A stretch of DNA of 64,000 nucleotides from Sclerotiophoma versabilis. Lineage: Eukaryota; Ascomycota; Dothideomycetes; Pleosporales; Didymellaceae. Of the stretch, positions 10,847 to 23,145 are shown in pieces. Position 1 is the stretch's first letter. Every line of letters begins with the position of its first letter. Where the stretch lies: the NCBI GenBank assembly GCA_012274445.1, contig JAAROD010000015.1:2170001-2234000 (forward strand). The letters run 5' to 3'. The position numbers and the translations under genes were made by a program. The notes under the pieces are model-generated. The model made no database searches. It saw nothing but the letters and a program-made list of their open reading frames with translations, and had not been told where the DNA came from.

Positions 10847-12492
10847 CTACTCGGCAAACTCAACCATCAAGCTTGCGCCCTTGAGGCCAGCAGACTCGAT
10901 TGTCTCGTCGAGATGATCGATGAAGTTTTTGCCCATGAAAACGAGATCAAATTCAGTGCCTTGCTTCCCGTCCCAAGGTGCATCGCTCTTGATCCATTCG
11001 TACATGCGTCGTACAGGATCCGACAAATTGAAGCGCCGAACGACAGGCCGGCCGGTTGGTCCGCGGAACTGGATGCGGGTTGTAACCTTGGGGTCTGTGA
11101 TGGTGGGCTCCATGTGTGGTGCGTGCGACGAGATGGAGGCGAATAGCGGGTTTGCTGCAGCTGCGGGCTCTTCTTCCGTGGGTACTGCAGCCGGTGTTGA
11201 GCCAGCTTCCGGTGCAGGCGATGTTGCACGTGCTTTGCCCTTTCCTTCGTCCTTTGTAAGCGCATCTGGATCGGCGTCTTTCGGCCCCTCGTTGCCACTG
11301 CCGCCGTTGTCCATACTGTTCTGCAGCGCCCATTCTAGCTGTTCCTCTTCCGTCATACGATTGAGGTCGACCTTCTTGTTCTCCGGCTTGCGCTTAGCTA
11401 CGGGGTTTTTTACGTTGACGTTTAGACTGTAGCGGTCGAGAAACTCGTGGAGCTGAGCGTGGAATTCGACGGGTTTGGGAATGGGCGGGCCAGACCAGAC
11501 CTTGACCTGCTCCCCTGTTCGAGGGTCAACGATGGCGATGTGGGGGTATGCGTCCGAGCTGTCGCGCGCGTGAAAGTAGTAGTTGATATACTGCTGGCCG
11601 CGAGGATCGTCTTTTGCATACTGCATGAAGACAAAGTTTTCGCGCACGGTGGCTTTGATGTCGTCATGCTTCCAAATATCTCGGTTGAGAAGCTGGCAGT
11701 CGAAGATGGCGGGATCTTGGATGTTCACAATGAGCCACTTCTCCTCCTCCTTGCCCATGTCCCGCGCTTTCTCCCACGATCCCTGATACATCATCTCAAA
11801 AGGGGGTCGGAATAGCTCTGCCAGCATGTTCATCTTAGCACTCTGCTCGGACGCGCCTCCGGTTGATGTTGCAAGCTCACGGCGCCTGGCTTCTGCGTCG
11901 GCGGAGTCATCCCATACAGAGCTTTGGGCGGTTCGCTGGTTGAAGATGCCGGCTCGAGCTACGGATAGGCTGTTAGTCTTTTGCACCTGTTCTGGGTTGT
12001 GTTGGCTTGGTGCTTACCTCGTTGCCGACGTGCCAGCTGCTCTTGCACCATAGCGTCGATGTCATCGTCGGGATCGCCAGGCGCCCAATCCGATCCAGGG
12101 CCAACCAGTGTCTCCTGTGTTCGCTGGATGGGTGCGCGGACTTCGTCCTGAGCAGGCGCTGCACCACCGCCGCCATAATCTTCCTCTTGTAGCCGCCGCG
12201 CCAGCTCTTCGTCGCTTTCAAGATTCGAGCGTGCGGGAGGGGTGTCTGTGTGTGCACCAGGGTTGAAATCGGACATGTCCTCATCTGAGTCGATGTTGGT
12301 CGGGTTGTGCGCGGCAGAGGCAGCGGGCGGTGCGTTCGAGGTCGTTGCTGGCCCGAAGTCGAGGTTCGGGCTGTCGAAGAAGAGCTGTATGGCCTGCTCG
12401 AGGTTGTTGTCTGTCAGGCGCAGATACTGGGCAGCCTTGTCCGGATCACACGAGGTGATGCTGACGAAGTTGAGCACGTTCTCTTCGTCCAT
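10847..12492 (-). CDS. UBA-UAS-UIM-UBX protein, Cdc48/p97 adaptor (Ubx5 / UBXN7 type)
   Basis: Two exons on the minus strand, 12492-12018 and 11958-10847, joined across a 59-bp intron (GTAAGC..CCGTAG, with a gactaac branch site) at codon G|CT; 528 residues. Order of parts: a UBA-like domain at residues 1-42 (MDEENVLNFVSITSCD...); an acidic EELARRLQEED motif near 95-107; a UAS thioredoxin-like domain at about 203-340 (ELFRPPFEMMYQGSW, FVFMQYAKDDPRG, YPHIAIVDPRTGE); a ubiquitin-interacting motif (EEEQLEWALQNSMDN); and a C-terminal UBX domain of about 85 residues ending LKGASLMVEFAE. This is the architecture of yeast Ubx5 and human UBXN7, which link Cdc48/p97 to ubiquitylated substrates and cullin ligases. 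An upstream in-frame ATG at 12609 would add 39 residues of low-complexity sequence; 12492 was chosen because the UBA domain starts there. It is divergent from ECM29. Confidence 0.9.
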
Positions 12493-13352
12493 GGTGGGTG
12501 TTTGGTCGAGTGTTGGGTTTGTAGCCGGGGGACCGCAGCGAGGACTGAGATGAGCACTGCACGGGCGGAGTAGCTCTTTCACTGTGCAAGTCCTGTTCGG
12601 AACGGGCACTCAGGACGCTGTTCGCTTACCGTGGCTCTTCAATCGTATCGTCGGCGTTGTGACTCAGGTAGAAGAGACGGTTGGTGGGTGGCGGTCTGGG
12701 ACGATCGACGGTGGGAGACGGTGGGGTAATTCGAGCCTCTCTCTGAGCTTGGTAAACAGCGGCGGTGATGATGATGATGCTAAGGCCGGGACCGTGCATG
12801 AAACCGGCTGCACGTTCGTGAAGAGAGGAAGACTGCAAGGCGCCTGCACAGCACAAGGTGGCGGGCGCTCGCCGTCGAGGTTACACGAAACGACGATGGC
12901 TTCCGATGGGGTCTGCGCAAGCTCGGTAGGCCTGCCGTGGCCGAAGATAGTGCGTTCTGGAGGGGTGAAGCCTGGGCTAGGCGCTGAGGCGACGCATGTG
13001 CGGTCCGGCGAGAAGGGTGCGGCGGGCAGCAGCTGTCGATGGTGACAGAAGCAACTGGAAGGACGCGACCAATTGTTTGGTAGGCAGCGCCGTGACGCAG
13101 TTGGTGAAGGCGGCGCGGTCCGTGCCACCCCGGCCATTCACAGCAGCGATGCAGCACGACATGTGGCAAGCAGCGGACGAACAAGCTTGAGGCGCCTGTC
13201 CAGACGCAGAGCCGCAGCACCATCCCAGTCACTGTCTTTATCAGCAGCTGCCAGGTCGCCTTGTTCCTTCTGCATGTGGCGCATGCTCGCATACAGTCAA
13301 ACCTCGCCCTTGCCCTCCCGCGTTGCTGGCCTCCGCTACCCTACACACCAAC
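12493..13352. other. Divergent promoter region between the UBX gene and ECM29
   Basis: 860 bp between the start codons of two ubiquitin-proteasome genes. It is GC-rich with short overlapping ORFs in several frames, none convincing. A ggtggcgg element near 12686 resembles part of the Rpn4 (PACE) site but is not a full match. Confidence 0.5.
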
Positions 13353-16300
13353 ATGGCTGCAGCGCAGTCACCCGAAGCCAAAGAGCTTGCTCTCGTCGGC
13401 AAAGTCGAGATGCGCATTGCGCTAGCTGATTCAGAGAAGAAGCTCGAGGACTTGTTGAAAGTCTACCTTGCCCCCCTACTCCTCAAGCTCGCCTCCGAGC
13501 ATGTAGCTGTGAGGAATAAGGTAAGATCTTCACTGTTGTGCCCGTTCAACACAGCTCTGTTTGCTTGCCAGGTGGACGCCGCTGATTGCGGTTTCCTTTC
13601 TAGGTCATCTCCGTTTGCCAGCACATCAACACGCGCATCAAGTCACAGTATGCTTTGATCATCCCTCTCCAAGATGCAATGCGCTAACGACATCCCAGAG
13701 ACCTCAAGCTGCCAGTCGCTGCTCTCTTGAAACAGTACAAAGAGAACGCAGATGTAGCCTTAGTGCGCCACTTCGACATCCTGTACATTCAGCAAGGCAT
13801 CTCGCGCCTCCCACTGTCCGATAGACTTGACCTCTTGCCCATCCTCATCCAAGGTATCTCGAACGACTACAAGAAGTCGGCCCAACATGCTTCACAGCTT
13901 TTCCACCTCATCCTACGACTCCTCATTCACTTCAAGCTTCCTCCCAGAGGGAGTAAAGAGGACTTCGAGATGAGGGCCAAGTTGGGCGTCACTGACGAAG
14001 ATGCTGCGTTCCTGTCAAATTGGTTTGGCAAGCTCATCCTCTTCACACTTGTACGACAGAGCACTTCAGACGCTGCAAGTGCGACAAGATGTCCTGGCCT
14101 ATCTGTCGACGAGTACAAGTTTCTTACCCAGCAAGGCAAGCCAGATGCTTGGGACCCCAGCTCAGATGCTGGACTCAACCTGACCGAGTCAAAGGCTTTA
14201 GCTACGCGTTTGCTGGCGAGCGGCATATTCAAGGACAACGAAAAGTTTCTTCCAGCCTTATTCGCATCTGCGGACACGAATTCTCGAATTTCAGAAGTTG
14301 GCGAAGATATCCTGAAGCGTGTTATGCTCACTCAAGATTTGGAAGACGCAAAATCCGTGGAGGCACTCTTTGAACTTTACTTTGGCTCGTAAGTGTTTCC
14401 TTTCCTCTCATGCCCACCCCCTGACTTTTGGAAGTTGGGCATGACATCTATAGCACGACTGTTATGTTACTCTTGACATGTTCTTGCACAACTCACTCCG
14501 AATATATTCTCCGACAGTACTAACGCGCGTCCAGCACTTCTTCTGACGGAACGTTGCCAGTGAAGACTCCATTACGGATAAGAATACTGGGTGTGCTGTC
14601 AAAGTCGGTCAAGTGCACAACTTATCCGCACAAGGTAGCGAAGATTGTCGAAGACGGTCTTCTTTCAGCAGAGTTGAACCCCACGAACAAAACAGCCGGT
14701 CGGGAGGCCTCCAGGTTTCGGTCTGCGATATTCTCGCTCGTCAACTTTGTTGCTCGTCGTGGGGTAGCCTCTGATCTATCTGCAGTTGCAGTCAATCTTG
14801 TAGGAAATCTTCGCGCTTTTATTCAAGACCAAGGATGGCCAGTCGCAGATCGTGATCAGGATATGGAGCTGCGCGGATATGGCTATGAGACAATAGGCCT
14901 TTTAGCAAAAGCTGCACCGGACAAGATTCTTCTTGAACCTACACTAGACCTTCTGGAGTGGCTGTTCCGGTCACTTCGCGAGGACTCAACTGGCAAAGAT
15001 GTGGCCGTCAGTATTGAGGAAGCATTATCTTCTGTGCTTGGTGCTTTCTCCAAGCCCTTCGACGAGTCAGTCATGCCAAGATTTAGACAAATTCTGTTAC
15101 GATATGCTACTGTCGGGCAAGTTACAACGCCAGCCTCTTCCTATTTTACAAGAAGTACACGGTATGTGGCCACAAGGTTCGCAAATCGATGTCTACCCTA
15201 CGAGGATGTCCTGGCAAGGTGGATCGACATCCTCGCTGTAAGTGGTGGTTCTACAGAACGTCATGAAGTTGTGGAAGAAGGGCGACGAGGATTGGATCCT
15301 TACTGGTTTCAGACGTCAAACATGGCACCCGAAGTCGGTCAAGAGCAGCGGAAGCTCAATTTTCCTGACTTTGATAAACTTGTCAGTTTCGTCTTTACTC
15401 AGGAAGGTGAAGATGAGGACGCCATGGATTTCGAAGGATCCAATGATGTTCTCACACAAGTACAACGCTTCTGCCAACATTACCCGGACGCGTTGCCGAC
15501 AGTGATAAGCTTCTGCTCACAAGTGGCTATGCAATCAGCTCTTGTTGAGAAGAGCATCAACGATGACGTCTCAGAAGATTGGGGGCGTAAACTGGACACA
15601 TTGATGTCTACTGATCAGCGCGCTAGACAAGCCTTCCGTGCTTTTGCGTCGAACAGCTCGCACGGTCATGCTATCGCTGCTATCGCTCGAGCTAGTTTTG
15701 ACAGACTTACTCGGGACGATGTGAGCGATGTGGGCGACATCGGTAGTACGATGGTGCGGTTGTTGTCGCTGTGCTCACAACACTACTGGGCAATTGCACA
15801 TTTGATTCAAGATTTCCGTGCTTTGGAACCTTCTATCTTGTCAAATAACGCTGGTCGTCGCCTCGCAGCTGCTCATACGTACGCTCTTCTTGCATCTCAC
15901 CCAGATTGTGAACAGGTAGAGGTACAGAAATCGCAAACACGCTTCTTCGACAAACTCAGTAGCTGGAAATCGGCTGTTGGTGCCGACATCAACCAAGTCA
16001 GTGGTATTGTTATTGCCCTTGGTTTCTACTTCGGTAGAACGCACTGGAGAGGCAGCAAGTTGGCCAGCGATATCCCGGAAGGTCACCCCGTGCACAAATT
16101 GCTACAGACTGTTGTCGAAATCCTGAAAGAGACACGAGATACAACGCTCAAAGCTGCAGCCTTTACATGCATAGACCAGCTTAGTCTCTTCCATGTGATC
16201 GCGCCTTCAACCATTTCGAAGTACACAACAATCGAGGACATCGCGGCACAGACTTACGATTCGGCGAAGACGGGCACCGTAAGTGCTATATTGGCATTGG

Positions 16301-18820
16301 GCCACCTGTCCATGATAACAGAAGAAAGCAAAGACACCGAAGCCTCAGACTACAAGCTCATCGGCGAAAAGCTGTATGAACTTCACGAGGTCCGCCAGCC
16401 CGAAATGCAGTTCACAGTAGGCGAAGCATTGAGTTGCTTTGCAATCGGCTGGGATTCGAAGGCTCTCATCGCAGAACTTGACATTTTACATGCAGAACAA
16501 CCCGAAGACCCCTGGGACGCACCTTTGCGGACACCTGCTGGGCCAACACGAGAAAACACCTTCAAGACTATTCTAGAGAAGACGCTGAAGGGGTGTGCGC
16601 AGACGAAACCTTCGTTGAAGAAGGCAGCAGTGATCTGGCTGCTCTGTCTTTTACAATATTGTGGTCACAAGCCAGAGATGCAGGGATATCTTAGTCAATG
16701 CCAGGTCGCTTTCAAGAATTGTTTGTCCGATCGCGACGAGCTCGTCCAGGAAGCCGCATCACGGGGTCTTGGTCTTGTCTATGAAAAGGGCGATCGCGAA
16801 CTGAAGGACGATCTTGTACGTGACCTTGTCGGCTCATTCTCGGACAATAGGTCAAAGATGGCAGGTACTGTATCCGAAGATACACAACTCTTTGAGCCTG
16901 GTGCACTACCTACAGGTGACGGAAAGTCTATCACAACCTACAAAGACATCATGAGTCTTGCAGCCGAGGTTGGCGATTCTAGTTTGGTATATCGCTTCAT
17001 GTCGATGGCTTCCAACAATTCCATCTGGTCCAGCCGGGCAGCATTTGGTCGTTTCGGGCTCAGCAATATCTTCTCAGACTCAAGTGTTGATGGCTATCTG
17101 GCGCAAAATCCAAAGCTGTATCCAAAGCTATTTCGATACAGGTACGTATACCTGTTGTGTTGCGCGCATCGGATACACTGACGTAACATAGGTTTGATCC
17201 CAATCCGAACGTCCAGCGCTCAATGAATGACATCTGGAATGCGCTGGTCAAAGACTCTTCAGCTACTATTGACAAGCATTTCGATGCCATCATGGATGAT
17301 CTGCTTATAAGCATCCTGGGAAAGGAGTGGCGCGTGCGACAAGCCGCGTGTGCTGCTATTGCGGATCTCATCCAAGGACGCGGGATTGACAAGGTAAGCT
17401 GAAATTAGGCAAAGCTCCCAAAACTATTACTAATTCCATGTAGTACGAGAAATATCTCACTTCGATCTGGGATAAGTGTTTCAGAGTTCTCGACGACATT
17501 AAGGAAACTGTCCGTGTCGCCGCAGCGTCTCTCGCTCGCGTACTGACTGCCATTCTCACCCGCTCTCTTGAAGCCGGTGATGCTTCCCTCAAGACAGCGA
17601 ACGCCCAGTTGACCCGTGTTCTCCCATTCCTCTTCTCGACATCTGGTCTCGAGTCTTCAGCCGAAGAAGTACGCATGTTCTCCGTTCACACACTGCTCCA
17701 GATTGTCAAGAAGGCCAGCGCCAAAACATTAAACCCGCATGTTCCTGAGCTTGTTGAACGCCTGCTCGGTCTGCTTAGTAGTCTCGAACCTGAAGCAGTG
17801 AACTACATTCACCTCAACGCCTCCAAGTACAACCTTACTGCCCAAAAGATTGATGACATGCGTCTTGCTTCCGTACGCTCGTCACCACTTACGGAGTCTA
17901 TCGAGCGCTGTCTCGACCTCGCTGATGCTGATACAATGAAGGCGCTCATGCCACGCCTTGAGGCTGCTATGAAGGCTGCTGTTGGACTGCCGTCAAAGGT
18001 GGGGTGTAGCCGCGTCCTCGTTACACTTGCAACCCGACATCGGTTTCTTTTTAGTCCTTACGCGGATCAATTTTTGAAGTCGATACAAAAGCAAATTCAC
18101 GACCGCAACGAGACGGTATCCTCAAGCTACGCTGCAGCATCAGGATACGTCGCACGCCTAGTATCGGATAAGCAGCTTTTATCCACCATCTCTTTCGCCA
18201 GAACCCAGTACTTCGAGACCGAAGAAGGTTCGGACCGCGCACGTCTGCTCGCCGGTGAAATCATACACGCCATCAGCCAATACGCCACAGACCGCTTCAC
18301 CAGTCTTGCTTCTGAGTTGTTGCCATTCGTCTTTTTCGCGAAACACGACGGCGAGGAGAACGTGAAGAAAGCGTTCACCGAGACGTGGGATGAGCATGTG
18401 GCTGGTTCAAGGAGCGTAGCTCTGTATCTCAGCGAGATCCTTGCTCTTTGCAACCAGCATCTTGAGTCTCGCCAATGGGCGATTAAACATACGGCCGCTA
18501 AGGCGGTTGCTGATGCTGTCCTTTCTATCACTTCTGCTGTCGGGAGCGAGAATCTCGACGAGTCGACGGCCCAGAAGATCTGGCCTGTACTAGACAAGGC
18601 CTTGAGCGGAAAGAGTTGGGATGGAAAGGAAATTGTTCACGATGCTTTTGTTCGATTTATTGAGCGCGGAGAGGTGTGGTGGAAAAAGGAGGGCAAAGGG
18701 GCGAGGGTCAAGGAGCTGGAGAAGGTGGCGGAGAGAGAGGCAAAGAGAAAAGAAGGAGCTAATGAAAAGATTGTTAGACCTGTGTTGGATAGATTGAAGA
18801 AACATTCACGTGGTGCGTAG
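13353..18820 (+). CDS. ECM29: ECM29, proteasome adaptor and scaffold HEAT-repeat protein
   Basis: Six exons reconstructed: 13353-13520, 13604-13647, 13699-14388, 14535-17141, 17192-17393 and 17444-18820, totalling 5088 bp or 1695 residues. All introns have GT donors (GTAAGA, GTATGC, GTAAGT, GTACGT, GTAAGC) and AG acceptors, and every junction keeps frame. The third intron (146 bp) ends after tactaacgcgcgtccag. The N-terminus MAAAQSPEAKELALVGKVEMRIALADSEKKLE and blocks such as LPLSDRLDLLPILIQGISNDY and FGRFGLSNIFSD are typical of the Ecm29 N-terminal domain; the rest is alpha-helical HEAT/ARM repeats. Ecm29 tethers the 19S regulator to the 20S core, marks faulty 26S proteasomes and links them to motors and endosomes. 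Yeast Ecm29 has 1868 residues, so this model is slightly short, possibly from a missed exon part. It ends in a Lys/Glu-rich tail. Confidence 0.92.
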
Positions 18821-19174
18821 GGGTCGTGAGTAAAGTTTGACGCAATAAAGGTAGTTAAATTAGCACCAGGTGGAATCATGAGATTCAACTAGCAATACCA
18901 CACACTGACTTGAGTGCACAAACCATCACTTGTCCACCACTTATACGTAGCCACTGATCCCCAGGCTACTACTTCATATTCAAAGAGGGACAATGGCTAA
19001 GATCACAATTAATACCCAAACTTCGACTCAAAAGACCTTCTCCACTATCAAACAAACAATCGCAAACGATAAAACACATAGCTATCCAATATGAACCTCC
19101 GAACCAATACTAGAACCCTCTACCACATCACCACAAGCAGTTGTGAAGCACGATCTAGACACTATCGCTTCGAT
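18821..19174. other. Intergenic region
   Basis: 3' region of ECM29 and leader of the possible small gene that follows. Nothing else recognised. Confidence 0.5.
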
Positions 19175-19465
19175 ATGTGCGACCGCACAGATTGGTACCA
19201 AACGCACGCTTGCGGGCACACACTTACCCTTCAGCCCTGCGACAAGTATGCACACCTACTGCCCTGCAGACATGCCTTGGGAATCCAGGGGAGACCCGCA
19301 AGTTCATTGGGTTATAGATGCGTCGGGCGCCAAGGAGCTTGGAGCTATGCAGGTTCTGCAAAGAAGGCAGAGATATGGAAGGTGGATGGGCTTATGGCAA
19401 GAATTGGCTGGATGCGAATCGGTTTCTGTGGTAGAGGTCATAAGTGGATGAGTGTTTGGGTCTAG
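19175..19465 (+). CDS. Possible small Cys/His-rich protein, unknown
   Basis: From the ATG at 19175 the frame reads MCDRTDWYQTHACGHTLTL, then QPCDKYAHLLPCRHALG, with paired Cys and His (C..THACGHT..PCDKY..LPCRHA). This resembles short Cys-rich proteins common in Pleosporales genomes that may bind metal. After about residue 45 the translation loses character, so the 3' end may be wrong or an intron may be missed; an overlapping frame is also open there. An upstream in-frame ATG lies at 19091. No signal peptide. I do not recognise a family. Confidence 0.4.
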   Translation: MCDRTDWYQTHACGHTLTLQPCDKYAHLLPCRHALGIQGRPASSLGYRCVGRQGAWSYAGSAKKAEIWKVDGLMARIGWMRIGFCGRGHKWMSVWV

Positions 19466-20126
19466 GAGAGCAAAAAGACAGGTAGGAATGGCGAGCTTCA
19501 AAGCACGTTGTTCGATCAAGTCTAATCTCCTTAGCGTCACGACATCACAAGTACCTACTGAATGTAGTCTATTTCAGCCGCCCTTAGGCTTTGAGCCGTT
19601 TGAGGGCTTAGAAGAAAATTGGTAGACAGTTACTTGCACCAAATGCTGTACAAAACCCGTGGTGAGGGTATGTCGTAAAGACAAACCTTTCATGCCCTAC
19701 TGAGAAGCTCTGTAAAAGGATGGATGAGGTAAATCCTACAACTAGCTCATTGAAGACTGAGCCTTGCGTAGTCCTCGCAAACCCCTAAGACGATTCCCCT
19801 GCTTCATAATAAACCCAGAAACTCTCTGCTAAAAAAAAAGCCTTGTTGTGAAGCTGGATTGACCGGATTGGCATCGATGCTAGCGGCGCCCACTGTTGAA
19901 GGTACACGACGTCTACTTTGCGCGTTTCACTGCATCTGATCCAGGCAGTTTGTCTGCATCTAATCAGTCGTTGCAAATATACAGGTATAGCAACACACCA
20001 AGCGCTTCGTTCAGCATTTGCCACACCGAGTCAGCAAAATCATCTGCCGTGGCCACATGCCTCTGGCTGCAACTGGCTAATGCATTGCTAGAATACTCAA
20101 CCTATCCAAGGTCAAACCTGCTCTTC
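19466..20126. other. Intergenic region
   Basis: 660 bp without a recognisable gene, repeat or RNA. Confidence 0.5.
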
Positions 20127-20671
20127 TTAAGTGGCCTTTGTCGCCTTGTCCAAAAGCTTGATGGCGTCTCGTAGCAACCTCTCCTTCTGCACGCCGTCGC
20201 TTTTGGAAGCTTGCCATATCTTAGCCGTGGCCCCGTCGTATTGAATTTGAATCTCGCCCTCAGCACAGATCAGACGAGAATCTTGCTCGAATATCGTCGA
20301 AAGCAGGTTAATTTATCTCTTCGCAGCCTTCAACTTCGCGACGTGTCGTTCTCTAGGTGCTTCAGTAAGAGTCGACCGGAGTGCTGCCACACCGTGGACA
20401 GCAAATGTGGCAATGTTCAGTGCTTCGGTGGTCTCTTCTAAAATTGAGGATATCGCGGCCTGAGGGTCAGAGAGCGCATAGGTACTGTGAAAGTAGAGTG
20501 ACTGTGTGTTACCATTTTCTATGCTCAAAGGCTGCGAGGACATGAGTAGTGAGTGTATGCTACTATTTGCTGCTCATCACTAGTAGGAGTCGCAAAGGAC
20601 TTGCCCGGCTTGGAAGGGGAGCCGTTTGTAACGAGCATGACTGGCGTGGCGGCATCATCGAAGGTAGCCAT
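20127..20671 (-). pseudogene. Small hypothetical gene broken by one in-frame stop
   Basis: On the minus strand a coding-like frame starts at 20543 (MSSQPLSIENGNTQSLYFHS) and runs to 20127, but is interrupted by TAA at 20313-20315 between LKAAKR and INLLSTIFEQD; the frame is otherwise kept for 139 codons. The stop would be CAA with one C-to-T change. Upstream, a second coding-like piece starts at the ATG at 20671 (MATFDDAATPVMLVTNGSPS) and could be joined by a very short 32-bp GTAGCA..CGCAG intron, which is below the usual fungal minimum. I do not recognise the product. Read-through, a missed intron or true pseudogenisation remain possible. Confidence 0.42.
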
Positions 20672-22387
20672 AGTGTCGGTAGAATATGTGTGTACTGGAT
20701 TTAATGGATGTTGGGTGTGTGCTCATGGTGTCGATGGTGTTGTTGTGACCCAACCAGCAGCGCGCTCGATCATTGCAGGCGTTTTGGCGAAACTACGTGC
20801 CTGCTTATCGTGAGTACTGACTGTGAGCCTTAACAGCAGTTCTTGTCTCCGCAGAGCCGCTCGCGCTTGCTGTGGTCGACACCTGCTCTTATTGCAGTCT
20901 GTCAAGCCTCAGACATCTTTATTGCTGCTGGAATCAGTGTCGAAATTGTGTCGTATGGCTCTAAGCTGTGCCAGTAGTATGTATCACGCAGTTGGTTGTC
21001 GACTACATCTTGGTGATGCATGGGTGACAATCGTGAAAGTACGTTAAATGTAAACAAATCATTGTACATACCTTCAGTGTTGAGAGTTTGCCAGACTATC
21101 TATCTCGCCATTTTTTACGATGCAATCATTACACTGGTCTTGCGGCAATTGTTTCAGCTTCTCTACTCTGGCAATTCACAACTCACGCTTGCTTACCTTT
21201 TGTCGTGTCCCTTCTCCTCTTGACAGGAACGATCAAGAACTGCAGCAGGTACCTTGGACCCGTCTCAACTTTCACTTCGTTGGCCAAGACCCATCCTTTT
21301 CCTTAAGCGCCGCTACCTCCAGTCGCATCATCGCTGGCCGCCGCTCCACCTCGATCTTGAACCTCGGTCCCACTTCCACACCTTGCCCTTGGTCCATCAA
21401 CGTCGCAGCACCTTACACCGGACTCGATCGAGCGATCAGGCTGTAGACAGTACATATGGATGGAAGAGGGAACAGTGAAGGGAACATGGTGTGCAGCAAT
21501 CAATGGAAAGAGGAACATTCCATGTAAAGTGGGAAAGTTGCAGCGCTCAGATTGACAGTGTCCACTTGTCACCTGAGCACCAAATCTAGGCAAGAGAGGA
21601 CGAACAACAGAGTCCGTTGCTCTCCACGAACGATGCTCGGACCAGGCAGGAGACGCTGCACAAGCTGCTGGCAGTTTGCGGCATGGCAGTGGCAGATGTC
21701 CTGCACGTCCACCTGTTCACGCCCAGACTTCGGGTGGAATTTACCATGTCGACGTGGCAGCTGAGTTTATCTATTTTCGATGTGATTGTCTCATGAGGCC
21801 CCGACAGCTTGTTGCGCGTCTGGTGTGCAAGTAGCCTGCCATCAGTGCCGGGCGGCTCTATGCCGATGCCGATGCCGATTGCAAGCTGGACGGGCTGGGC
21901 TGCACACACGGTGGAGTAACGGCGGCAGCGAATGCACGGAGGAATGGCCAGTGGCACACATACGATGGCGTGTTGCACACACCCCGATCCGCGCAGATGG
22001 AACTCGCTGTGCGAGTTTGGAAAGCTGAGAGGAGCTCGACAAGCACCAGTTCGAACCAGCTCGCCCATCGGACCGAGCTTACACACGGCCCGGTTTGGCG
22101 TGGACTAGTCGGGCAGGGACGAATGAAAGCACAGACGGTGGGGCAGAGTCCCGACAGCGTGGTTCGTGTGTTGCAGTTCCTCACTCTAGGTCGTCGAGAA
22201 TCGCTGTTGCAGGGTCGGAGATGGGCACAGAGAGACCCAGCCATCAGGTCTGCCCCTCTCTTGACGAGAGCACAAAAGGAGCACTGGCATAGGCGGCGAG
22301 GCGATGCATCATGTTGTGCGGCCAGCGACGCGATAGCGATTATTGGTGCGCCTGTAGGGGGTTGAGAGTAGTGGTGGGGTGGTAATG

Positions 22388-22460
22388 GAGAGTGTTGATC
22401 ACATCCACAGAGGTGATATGGAGCAGTGTTCATCACATTCACAGAGGTGGAATGGAGCAG
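22388..22460. repeat. Two-copy tandem duplication, ~34-bp unit
   Basis: Two consecutive diverged copies, each containing a gtgttSatcacat-ccacagaggtg core and ending atggagca (S is G in the first, C in the second). It lies in non-coding DNA; no function is suggested. Confidence 0.75.
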
Positions 22461-22607
22461 GCGCCGGCGCGTGGAGAGGGCGGGATTTGGACAATTCACC
22501 CACTTTGCAACGCACTACCGCCGAGCCAGCGCTTGCAGGCACCCGCCCGCAGCGCGTCGCCCATGAGCTGAAGAGCCGGACTCAGGTCCAACCGGCCTGC
22601 TGCTGGC

Positions 22608-22650
22608 GTCGAGGGGCGACGAGGGGCGTCGAGGGGCGTCGAGGGGTCTC
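22608..22650. repeat. (tcgaggggcg)n short tandem repeat
   Basis: About four imperfect copies of a 10-bp unit, cgaggggcg followed by a or t, ending in cgaggggtc. Simple expansion in GC-rich intergenic DNA. Confidence 0.75.
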
Positions 22651-23145
22651 GCAGGAGGGTTGGTGAATGGCCGGCTTTTGTGTGTGGGTGTGATAGGTCG
22701 GGGGAGTGCTAGCTGCATACCGCTGCTGGGATGGAAGCACGACCACTCTCTCTTGGCGCGCATTTGATCCCGCCGCGCTGGACAGCAAAATCTCGGCCGG
22801 TCGCTCAATGAGAGCCATGTTTCCTGTCTCTTTGTCCCTTTTGTTTCGATGCCAGCCTTGCGCGGACTGCGTGTGAACTCTGGACGCTACGACTAACGGC
22901 CGCTGTTTGTTCATCCGCACGCCTCGTCACGGCCGCAGCCCTCTGCACCCCTTGCCCTGGCCCTTGCCCTTGCCCTTAAGGTTGCAGCACCACCGCCCGG
23001 CGAGCTCCACAAGCCGAGCTGCACCCTGAACGTTCCCCTCACCCAGCGATCGCCAGCCTCGTCGTGCGCCGCCGTCCCTCGTGCTGAGCGCCCTCGCCGG
23101 CCACGCCCACCACCACCGTGCTTGCACCTGGCCACGGCACCCCCA

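Larger units (their letters stand above)
20672..23145. other. Long gene-free GC-rich stretch with short repeats
   Basis: About 2.5 kb with many overlapping ORFs in all frames but no convincing protein, as expected from GC-rich non-coding DNA. It holds a tandem duplication of a ~34-bp unit at 22388-22460 and a TCGAGGGGCG-type decanucleotide repeat at about 22608-22650. The right end should contain the promoter of the gene at 23146. Confidence 0.5.

Noticed and set aside
12650..12720. Rpn4/PACE proteasome control element upstream of ECM29
   Set aside because: Only a partial ggtggc match; no complete element seen.
21586..22499. Minus-strand ORFs of 166 and 213 codons in the GC-rich intergenic region
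   Set aside because: No domain, odd Cys/Pro/Arg composition, and equally long ORFs in overlapping frames; consistent with chance in GC-rich DNA.
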